The translations under genes and the position numbers were made by a program. Positions 6,552 through 11,755 of a stretch of DNA of 11,755 nucleotides are shown here, piece by piece. Each line of letters opens with the position of its first letter. Position 1 is the stretch's first letter. The DNA comes from an uncultured Bacteroidota bacterium (GTDB taxonomy: Bacteria; Bacteroidota; Bacteroidia; Bacteroidales; P3). The stretch covers positions 1 through 11,755 of the forward strand of contig UQXW01000058.1 in assembly GCA_900545215.1 (NCBI GenBank). Reading direction: 5' to 3'. Under the pieces are notes generated by a model that was not told where the DNA came from, did not search any database, and saw only the letters and a list, made by a program, of their open reading frames with translations.

Positions 6552-8681
6552 ATGAAGAAAACTTTAATTTCATTGGCTATGGCGATGACAACAACATTGC
6601 TTGCGGCACAAATGACACCGCAGGAATCTGCCAAGATAGCGGCAGAAAATCCGTTGGTTAAACCGTGGAACACCCCTTTCCAAACTCCACCTTTCGACCT
6701 CATCAAGACGGAAGATTACAAACCTGCCATGCTTTATGCAATAGAGCAGGCGAAGCAGGAAGTCAACGCAATCATCGTTAACAGGGCTACGCCCGACTTT
6801 GAGAACACCATCGCGGCTTTGGATAGAGCCGGAGGTCTTCTTAACCGTGTTTCAGGCGTGTTCTTCAACCTTAACGAGTGTCTTACTTCCGAGCGTTTCC
6901 AACAAATCTACATGGAAATCATTCCTGCATTGACTGCATACGGAAACGATGTCAGCATGAATCCTCAGTTGTTTGCCAAAGTGAAAAGCGTTTATGACAG
7001 AAGAGACGATATTCCTTTGACGACAGAACAAAGAACGCTTTTGGACAAAACCTACAAAAGTTTCATTCGTTCGGGAGCTTTGCTTACCGGAGCGGACAAA
7101 GAGGAATACAGAAAAGTATCGGAAGAGTTGAGTACGCTCACGAACCAATACCAAATGAACGTATTGGCAGAGCAGAACGCCTTTTCGATGAACATAACCG
7201 ACAAGAAAGACCTTGCCGGTTTGCCGGATTATGTAATCGCTGCGGCAAAAGAAGAAGCCAAGGCAAGGAAACAAAAAGGTTGGACGTTCACCTTGCAATA
7301 CCCTTCTTACGGACCATTCATGCAGTACGCCGACAACAGGGATTTGAGAGAGAAAATGTGGAGAGCTTCCGCCTTTGAAGCAAACAACAATAACGACAAA
7401 GACAACAAGGAAGTGGCACGTAAGATAGCCAACCTCCGTCTCCGCATGGCACAACTGCTCGGCTATTCCTCATACGCCGAATACGCATTGGAAGAACGCA
7501 TGGCGAAAACACCCCAAACGGTCAACAAGTTCATCAACGACCTGTTTGAAGCATCCATGCCTTTTGCAGAAAAAGAGGTAAAGGAAATCCAAGACTATGC
7601 AAACGCACACGGCTTTGAAGGAAAGCTCCAAAGATGGGATTTCTCCTATTGGTCGGAAAAGTTGAAGAACGAAAAGTACGCCATGGATCCCAATATGTTC
7701 AAACCATACTTCAAATTGGAGAACGTGAAGAAAGGTATCTTTGAGCTTGCAGACAAACTCTACAACATCGAATTCAAGGAAAACAAAGAAATTCAGAAGT
7801 ACCACCCCGATGTAACAGTATATGAGGTCTATGACAAGTCCAACGGCAAGTTCCTTGCAGTGCTTTACATGGACTTCTTCCCGAGAGACAGCAAGCGTAG
7901 CGGTGCATGGATGACCTCTTTCAGAGAACAATACATAGATGAACAAGGAAACGATGTCAGACCTTTGATACAACTCGTTTGCAACTTCACCAAACCAACC
8001 ACCAAAGAGCCTTCTCTTTTGACCTTTGACGAAGTAACAACCTTCCTTCACGAATTCGGACACTGTCTGCATGGCATCTTTGCATCCGGAACATACTCCT
8101 CATTGTCCGGAACCTCGGTTTACAGAGACTTTGTGGAGTTACCATCTCAAATAATGGAGAACTTCGCAACCGAAAAGCAGTTCCTCGACATGTTTGCCGT
8201 TCATTACAAAACCGGAGAGAAGATACCTCAGGAACTAATCGACAAATTGATTGCCGCAGAACGTTATTTGGCTGGTTACATGTCCGTTCGTCAACTTTCT
8301 TTCGGTATGATAGACATGGCATGGCACACAATAACCGCACCATACACAGGAGATGTGATTGCAATGGAGAAAAACGCCATCGCAAAGACCGAACTCATGC
8401 CGGTTGTGGAAAATTCGGTCATGACGACATCGTTCAGCCACATCTTTGCAGGCGGATACGCAGCAGGATATTACGGATACAAATGGGCAGAAGTGTTGGA
8501 CGCAGATGCCTTTGCTGCATTCAAGGAAAAAGGTATCTTCAATCGTGAAGTATCCACTTCGTTCCGTAAGAACATACTCTCGCAAGGAGGCAAAAAAGAC
8601 CCTATGGAACTTTACAAAGCCTTCCGCGGACACGAACCGACGAACGAAGCCTTGTTGAGAAGATGCGGTTTCATCAAATAA
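6552..8681 (+). CDS. dcp: M3 family zinc metallopeptidase, dipeptidyl carboxypeptidase-like (Dcp)
   Basis: This 709-residue peptidase most resembles peptidyl-dipeptidase Dcp (M3A), which cuts dipeptides from peptide C-termini. The zinc site is intact: HEFGH at 500-504 supplies two histidines and the catalytic glutamate. Glu529, 29 residues after the first histidine as in thimet oligopeptidase, lies in YRDFVELPSQIMENFA. The C-terminal HIFAGGYAAGYYGYKWAEVLDADAF (read as two adjoining motifs) is the conserved substrate-binding segment of Dcp and oligopeptidase A. Residues 1-19 form a signal peptide ending AQ, so the enzyme is exported, unlike the cytoplasmic E. coli Dcp. The length fits the family. 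It is transcribed alone, with a consensus promoter before it and a hairpin terminator after it. No GGG glycine codon occurs in the gene. The choice of Dcp over oligopeptidase A rests on general resemblance, so the symbol is less certain than the family. Confidence 0.92.
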   Translation: MKKTLISLAMAMTTTLLAAQMTPQESAKIAAENPLVKPWNTPFQTPPFDLIKTEDYKPAMLYAIEQAKQEVNAIIVNRATPDFENTIAALDRAGGLLNRVSGVFFNLNECLTSERFQQIYMEIIPALTAYGNDVSMNPQLFAKVKSVYDRRDDIPLTTEQRTLLDKTYKSFIRSGALLTGADKEEYRKVSEELSTLTNQYQMNVLAEQNAFSMNITDKKDLAGLPDYVIAAAKEEAKARKQKGWTFTLQYPSYGPFMQYADNRDLREKMWRASAFEANNNNDKDNKEVARKIANLRLRMAQLLGYSSYAEYALEERMAKTPQTVNKFINDLFEASMPFAEKEVKEIQDYANAHGFEGKLQRWDFSYWSEKLKNEKYAMDPNMFKPYFKLENVKKGIFELADKLYNIEFKENKEIQKYHPDVTVYEVYDKSNGKFLAVLYMDFFPRDSKRSGAWMTSFREQYIDEQGNDVRPLIQLVCNFTKPTTKEPSLLTFDEVTTFLHEFGHCLHGIFASGTYSSLSGTSVYRDFVELPSQIMENFATEKQFLDMFAVHYKTGEKIPQELIDKLIAAERYLAGYMSVRQLSFGMIDMAWHTITAPYTGDVIAMEKNAIAKTELMPVVENSVMTTSFSHIFAGGYAAGYYGYKWAEVLDADAFAAFKEKGIFNREVSTSFRKNILSQGGKKDPMELYKAFRGHEPTNEALLRRCGFIK

Positions 8682-8710
8682 AACGGTAACACCGAACATA
8701 GAAAACGCAC

Positions 8711-8760
8711 AAGCGCAACGAAACGAGTCCAAGCGGCATTTCGTTACGCTTCTTTTTATC
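8711..8760 (+). terminator. Rho-independent terminator of the M3 peptidase gene
   Basis: Bases 8711-8723 (AAGCGCAACGAAA) pair with 8739-8751 (TTTCGTTACGCTT), giving a 13-bp stem with one mismatch and a 15-base loop. The stem is followed by CTTTTTATC and begins about 30 bases after the stop codon. Confidence 0.75.
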
Positions 8761-8999
8761 GCCATACGAAACACCGACAAAACAAAAGACACAATGATTG
8801 CAAAAGACAAGCCGAATGCACAAATCCTGCAAACCTCCGAAAAAATAATGCCATAACACGACAATTTCTTTTGCTCACGAAAAGCGGCATTGCAAAGCAT
8901 CGATTTGCAACAATCGCCATTCTCCGGAGCGAAACGCCGATTTATTCGCACCAAGACGCCGAAAGAAAAAAATTCTTTCGGCGTTTCGCTCCGACAAAT
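8761..8999. other. Intergenic stretch between convergent genes with overlapping inverted repeats
   Basis: No open frame here has coding character. The stretch contains a small hairpin (TTGCAAA 8890-8896 with TTTGCAA 8904-8910). It also holds a group of three repeat arms that can pair in two alternative ways: 8925-8940 with 8978-8993 (16 bp, perfect), or 8956-8967 with 8973-8984 (12 bp, perfect, 5-base loop). It lies just after the 3' end of truA (-) and may serve as its terminator, although a T-run stands inside the loop rather than after the stem. Confidence 0.6.
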
Positions 9000-9749
9000 T
9001 CAAAGAAAAAGTTCCTCGGGGTACCTTACCTTATGAAGGAAAAGAGCCTTCGCCGGAACACTTCCCCCTGCCAAACAACGGTCTTTGCGTTCTATTATAT
9101 CCACGAACTCTTCCACGCCGATTTTTCCCCTGCCGACCAAAAGCAATGTGCCGACTATCGCTCTGACCATGTTCCTCAAAAAACGGTTTGCCTCTATGGT
9201 GAAAACTATTTGCTCTCCCTCCACCGTCCATTCGGCATGAGTAAGGGTGCAAATATTGTTATTGACCTGCGTATGCAACTTACTGAACGAAGTAAAGTCC
9301 TTTCTACCTATCAACTTGGAGGCTGCAAGATTCATCTTCTCCACATCCGCCTGCCAAGGATAATACAGGCAAAAGGAATTTCCGAAAGGTTGCTTGTATC
9401 GGCTGATATAATACTTGTAAGTCCTGCTCAAAGCATCGAAACGTGCATGAGCATTATCCCGAACGGGATACAAACCGTAAATCCGTATGGAATAAGGAAA
9501 GTAACGATTGAGACGAAATACCAGACTTTCCCTCTCTCTCTCCGAAAGGCCGTCATAATCGAAGTGAGCATAGAAATCAGAAGCATGAACTCCGCTATCC
9601 GTCCTGCCGCACCCCACAAGTTCTGTTTCTTTTCTCAAAACATGAAACAAAGCCTTTTGAAGAACCTCCTGAACACTCTCCTGCCCCTCTTGAATCTGCC
9701 AACCATGGAAATTCTCTCCGTTATATGCCAAATGCAAAAAGTATCTCAT
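9000..9749 (-). CDS. truA: tRNA pseudouridine(38-40) synthase TruA
   Basis: The 249-residue product converts uridines 38-40 in the anticodon arm of many tRNAs to pseudouridine. The N-terminus RYFLHLAYNGENFHGWQIQ and the motif GCGRTDSGVHA are diagnostic; Asp51 in GRTDSG is the catalytic aspartate. Further family segments are HARFDALSRTYKYYIS, the DFTSFSK block and FLRNMVRAIVGTLL near residue 190. The length is normal for the family and the ATG start gives the expected N-terminus. The gene stands alone, downstream of tRNA-Glu on the same strand but separated from it by a hairpin terminator, so it is probably transcribed on its own. Function and symbol are secure. Confidence 0.97.
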   Translation of the reverse strand: MRYFLHLAYNGENFHGWQIQEGQESVQEVLQKALFHVLRKETELVGCGRTDSGVHASDFYAHFDYDGLSERERESLVFRLNRYFPYSIRIYGLYPVRDNAHARFDALSRTYKYYISRYKQPFGNSFCLYYPWQADVEKMNLAASKLIGRKDFTSFSKLHTQVNNNICTLTHAEWTVEGEQIVFTIEANRFLRNMVRAIVGTLLLVGRGKIGVEEFVDIIERKDRCLAGGSVPAKALFLHKVRYPEELFL

Positions 9750-9783
9750 TCCTTTTCTCCCACTATCCGCCCCTTCGCAAGGA

Positions 9784-9792
9784 GCAAAGGTA
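9784..9792 (-). promoter_or_regulatory. Probable -7 box of the truA promoter
   Basis: TACCTTTGC on the minus strand matches TAnnTTTG about 35 bases before the truA ATG. No TTTG stands at the expected spacing; that position instead falls in the T-run of the tRNA-Glu terminator. Confidence 0.5.
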
Positions 9793-9803
9793 TCGGACTT
9801 ATC

Positions 9804-9840
9804 AAAATAAAAAACGGCCGACTACCACAATCGACCGTTT
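9804..9840 (-). terminator. Rho-independent terminator of tRNA-Glu
   Basis: On the minus strand AAACGGTCGA (9840-9831) pairs with TCGGCCGTTT (9821-9812), a 10-bp stem with one G-U pair and a 9-base loop. It continues into TTTTATTTT (the T of the stem end plus 9811-9804). It lies about 25 bases beyond the tRNA 3' end. Confidence 0.8.
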
Positions 9841-9865
9841 ACATAAGCTAAAACCTAAAATCTTG

Positions 9866-9937
9866 TAGCGCATAAGAGAATCGAACTCTTATTTACAGAA
9901 TGAGAATCTGCCGTCCTAGCCGTTAGACGAATGCGCC
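9866..9937 (-). tRNA. tRNA-Glu, anticodon CTC
   Basis: The 72-base cloverleaf folds fully. The acceptor stem is GGCGCAT/ATGCGCT (G-U at the first pair) and the D stem is GTCT/GGAC with loop AACGGCTA, as is usual for tRNA-Glu. The anticodon stem is GCAGA/TCTGT with loop TTCTCAT. The variable region has four bases, and the T stem AAGAG/CTCTT carries loop TTCGATT. With T33 fixed, bases 34-36 read CTC, so the tRNA decodes GAG. CCA is not encoded. The tRNA has its own consensus promoter and a terminator. Confidence 0.93.
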
Positions 9938-9952
9938 GCTTGAATTGCGAGT

Positions 9953-9984
9953 GCAAAGGTACGAATTATTTCCTTACAGCCAAA
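9953..9984 (-). promoter_or_regulatory. Promoter of tRNA-Glu
   Basis: TTTG (9984-9981) and TACCTTTGC (9961-9953) on the minus strand are 19 bases apart, a full consensus match. The 18 bases at 9945-9962 are identical to those before tRNA-Lys and include the region just after the -7 box. Confidence 0.85.
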
Positions 9985-10089
9985 GAAAATTCGGAATTTC
10001 TTTCTCTTTTTCCCTCAACAGCCTCTTAATTAACACCGTTTCAATCGCTTCTTACAGCCTTTTACCATATAAGAAAAGCAGGAATATCG

Positions 10090-10098
10090 TACCTTTGC
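10090..10098 (+). promoter_or_regulatory. -7 box of the radical SAM gene promoter
   Basis: TACCTTTGC stands 19 bases before the ATG at 10118 and matches the TAnnTTTG consensus. A clear TTTG -33 element is not visible at the expected distance. The leader would be very short and A-rich. Confidence 0.55.
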
Positions 10099-10117
10099 AA
10101 GCCAAATACGAAATAAA

Positions 10118-11059
10118 ATGACATCAGGCATACCTTATACCGAAGAAGAAAAGGCGGAATTAAGCCGATGCGAACTCTGTCCGCGTGCATGCGGAGCAGA
10201 CAGATTGAACGGAGAAAAGGGTTACTGCAACTGCGGAGCCGGCATAGAGGTTTCATCGGTATGCAATCACAAAGGGGAAGAACCGGCAATAGTCGGAGAA
10301 AAAGGCATCTGCAATGTATTCTTTGCCCATTGCAACTTGCAATGCGTTTATTGCCAGAACAAACAAATATCACGCAACGACACTCCCATCAAAAGTCCTT
10401 TCACCGGTTTCGATGAACTTATTCGGAAAATAGAAAGCGTGCTTTCGGAAAGTGAAAACGTCATAGGTTTCGTCTCTCCCACCCATCACATTCCTTTGAT
10501 GAAAGCAATCATCAGGACATTGAACCGAAAAGGTCTATACCCGAAGACGGTTTACAACACCAATGCTTACGACAACTGCGAACAGTTACGAAAATTGGAA
10601 AGCATGATAGATGTTTACCTGCCGGATTACAAATATGCAGACAGCAATCTTGCGAAAGAACTATCACAAGCAAAGAACTATCCCGACAAAGCATTGGAAG
10701 CCATCAGGGAAATGTACCGACAAAAAGGCAGCAGCCTGTTGACCGACAAGGATGAAAGGATTGAAAGCGGGCTTATTGTCCGACATCTTATTATCCCCTC
10801 ACAAGAAGAAAACAGCAAAAAGGTTTTGGAAACATTGAGCGATATTTCGCTCAACCTGAACATATCCCTGATGAGTCAATACACACCGATGGGACAAATG
10901 AAACAAGATTACCTGAATCGCCGCCTCACACAAGAGGAATACGAGAGAATAACGGAATACTTTTATGCCGTAGGACTGCACAAAGGGTTCTTTCAAGACC
11001 TCTCTTCGCAAGGCAACCTCGTACCGGACTTCGACAACGACACTTGGAGCGGCAATTAA
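10118..11059 (+). CDS. Radical SAM protein, PflA/PflX-like (COG1313-type)
   Basis: This 313-residue cytoplasmic protein carries the radical SAM cluster motif CNLQCVYC (Cys72, Cys76, Cys79), which binds a [4Fe-4S] cluster and S-adenosylmethionine. Before it lies a cysteine-rich segment, CELCPRACGADR then GEKGYCNCG (Cys18, 21, 25, 37, 39), characteristic of the uncharacterised PflX branch related to pyruvate formate-lyase activating enzymes. It may hold a further iron-sulfur site. Later segments GFVSPTHHIP, VYNTNAYD, DVYLPDYKYAD and LIVRHLIIPSQEENSKKVLE fit this group well, and the length is normal. No glycyl-radical enzyme gene lies nearby, so a pyruvate formate-lyase activase role is not supported by context and the true substrate is unknown. 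It is transcribed alone and converges on tRNA-Lys. Confidence 0.88.
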   Translation: MTSGIPYTEEEKAELSRCELCPRACGADRLNGEKGYCNCGAGIEVSSVCNHKGEEPAIVGEKGICNVFFAHCNLQCVYCQNKQISRNDTPIKSPFTGFDELIRKIESVLSESENVIGFVSPTHHIPLMKAIIRTLNRKGLYPKTVYNTNAYDNCEQLRKLESMIDVYLPDYKYADSNLAKELSQAKNYPDKALEAIREMYRQKGSSLLTDKDERIESGLIVRHLIIPSQEENSKKVLETLSDISLNLNISLMSQYTPMGQMKQDYLNRRLTQEEYERITEYFYAVGLHKGFFQDLSSQGNLVPDFDNDTWSGN

Positions 11060-11129
11060 GAACGTATCGTAAGGGAAAACAGAACAGCAAAACACCCCTC
11101 AAAGGGAGGAATAAAAGAAATACTTGAAA

Positions 11130-11170
11130 CAAAAAAAGCCGTATCGCACTTCTTATATTACGATACAGCT
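11130..11170 (-). terminator. Terminator of tRNA-Lys, possibly bidirectional
   Basis: On the minus strand AGCTGTATCG (11170-11161) pairs with CGATACGGCT (11146-11137), 10 bp with one G-U pair and a 14-base loop, followed by a run of T (11136-11131). On the plus strand the same hairpin (with one C-A mismatch) is followed by TCTTTTCTCT, so it may also stop transcripts from the radical SAM gene. Confidence 0.75.
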
Positions 11171-11182
11171 TCTTTTCTCTTG

Positions 11183-11255
11183 TGACCAAGCCGGGGCTCG
11201 AACCCGGGACCCCATCCTTAAAAGGGATGTGCTCTACCGACTGAGCTACTTGGTC
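11183..11255 (-). tRNA. tRNA-Lys, anticodon TTT
   Basis: The 73-base cloverleaf is canonical: acceptor stem GACCAAG/CTTGGTC with A73, D arm GCTC-AGTCGGTA-GAGC, anticodon stem CATCC/GGATG with loop CTTTTAA, variable GGGTC, and T arm CCGGG-TTCGAGC-CCCGG. The anticodon is TTT. CCA is not encoded. Confidence 0.98.
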
Positions 11256-11269
11256 TCCCGTTTGCGAGT

Positions 11270-11301
11270 GCAAAGGTACAACATTTTCTTCAAGTACCAA
11301 A
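11270..11301 (-). promoter_or_regulatory. Promoter of tRNA-Lys
   Basis: TTTG (11301-11298) and TACCTTTGC (11278-11270) on the minus strand are 19 bases apart, a full match to the Bacteroidota consensus with the same geometry as the tRNA-Glu promoter. Confidence 0.85.
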
Positions 11302-11450
11302 TTTTGAAGAAAGAAAAAATCACACCAAGCAGACAATCTACTAAAAGACAATCACATAAATTTATTCCACCGATATGATTTCCGGCATGCAATCCATCGC
11401 TCGTTGTAACTACCTGCCCCAATATCCATATATCGAAAAGGGATAATTAT

Positions 11451-11507
11451 CTTCGTAGCATAGTATGCAGGCATAGCAGAACTCTGCCTGCAAGCAACCC
11501 TACGAGG
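11451..11507. other. Nested inverted repeats, possible structured RNA
   Basis: An outer stem CTTCGTAG (11451-11458) with CTACGAGG (11500-11507, one T-G pair) encloses a perfect 8-bp inner stem, TGCAGGCA (11466-11473) with TGCCTGCA (11485-11492). No T-run follows on either strand, so it does not look like a simple terminator. I recognise no known RNA family in it. Confidence 0.45.
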
Positions 11508-11703
11508 AACGAAACCACACAATCATATATAATTTACGACACCCCCTACCCCCACTCCGCACTCCAAACAAACCCATCACCATATTCCTTACAACTTAAA
11601 CACCCTACCGCACAGTCTTTCTTCACATTCTTTACCATTTCGCCCCATTTGCAATCATTCATAATTAACGATTTTCAATTCCTTTAACTTCATGGCTTGC
11701 GAA

Positions 11704-11738
11704 TTTTCCGTCGAGAGTTTCCGCATGGAAATTTTCCG
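11704..11738. repeat. Cluster of three TTTCCG repeats with internal palindromes
   Basis: TTTCCG occurs at 11705-11710, 11718-11723 and 11733-11738, with steps of 13 and 15 bases. Between the last two copies, TTTCC-GCAT-GGAAA and GGAAATTTTCC form small palindromes. It resembles short intergenic repeats I associate with Bacteroidales, and the element may continue beyond the window. Confidence 0.45.
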
Positions 11739-11755
11739 AGTATTTGAGGGTTTAG

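Larger units (their letters stand above)
11302..11755. other. Gene-poor stretch at the end of the window
   Basis: No open frame with convincing coding character is present on either strand. The stretch contains a nested hairpin at 11451-11507, a very C-rich plus strand from about 11536 to 11610 (two C5 runs at 11542-11546 and 11549-11553), and a cluster of TTTCCG repeats near the end. A 38-codon minus-strand frame (11662-11546) with four cysteines exists but is weakly supported. Confidence 0.6.

Noticed and set aside
8235..8954. Minus-strand open frame of 239 codons at the end of the M3 peptidase
   Set aside because: It overlaps the zinc-peptidase C-terminus and the terminator in the opposite direction and shows no recognisable features.
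8871..9851. Long plus-strand open frame of 326 codons
   Set aside because: It is antisense to truA, whose motifs are unmistakable, and its translation shows no family features.
10926..11351. Minus-strand frame of 141 codons across tRNA-Lys
   Set aside because: It reads through a perfect tRNA gene, its promoter and a terminator.
1..11755. CRISPR arrays, insertion sequences, integrases, toxin-antitoxin or defence genes
   Set aside because: I looked for direct-repeat arrays, transposase or recombinase motifs and small paired genes and saw none.

Overview
The window looks like chromosomal DNA of a Bacteroidota bacterium, most likely of the order Bacteroidales. Several genes are preceded by the Bacteroidota-type -7 box TAnnTTTG, in four cases with a TTTG -33 element 18-19 bases upstream. 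Start codons lack Shine-Dalgarno sequences and sit behind A-rich leaders. The gene families (GWxTD-domain protein, DUF4491 protein, Na/Pi cotransporter with PhoU tail, secreted M3 peptidase) are typical of the group. No mobile element, CRISPR array, phage or defence system is visible, and most of the window is ordinary housekeeping and envelope biology.

Layout. At 1-1503 (+) lies the end of a polysaccharide O-acetylation module: the C-terminal part of an MBOAT acyltransferase whose reading frame is broken at a run of ten G, followed five bases later by an SGNH-type membrane-anchored protein. At 1627-3309 (-) is a single Na+/phosphate cotransporter gene with its own promoter. At 3512-6359 (-) is a tightly packed three-gene operon: exported GWxTD-domain protein, family 2 glycosyltransferase, small DUF4491 membrane protein, with start and stop codons overlapping at both junctions. 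At 6552-8681 (+) is a secreted M3 dipeptidyl carboxypeptidase-like metallopeptidase, with a promoter and a terminator. At 9000-9749 (-) is truA. At 9866-9937 (-) is a tRNA-Glu with anticodon CTC. At 10118-11059 (+) is a PflA/PflX-like radical SAM protein. At 11183-11255 (-) is tRNA-Lys(TTT). The last 450 bases hold no convincing gene but contain a nested hairpin, a G-rich (minus-strand) stretch and a short TTTCCG repeat cluster.

How the parts relate. The MBOAT and SGNH proteins would act together at the membrane to acetylate an exopolysaccharide or cell-wall glycan. The glycosyltransferase operon also points to envelope assembly, though its product is unknown. TruA and the two tRNAs are translation genes; the two tRNA promoters share an identical 18-bp core. 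The region before about 1500 uses GGG glycine codons heavily, whereas the M3 peptidase uses none. With the broken frame and an orphan promoter-like box at 1510, this leaves open that the first 1.5 kb is foreign DNA or an assembly join.

The most checkable curiosities are the poly-G tract in the acyltransferase, the mutually exclusive inverted repeats at 8925-8993 and the unexplained structured region at 11451-11738. I found no strong evidence for a new multi-gene system.
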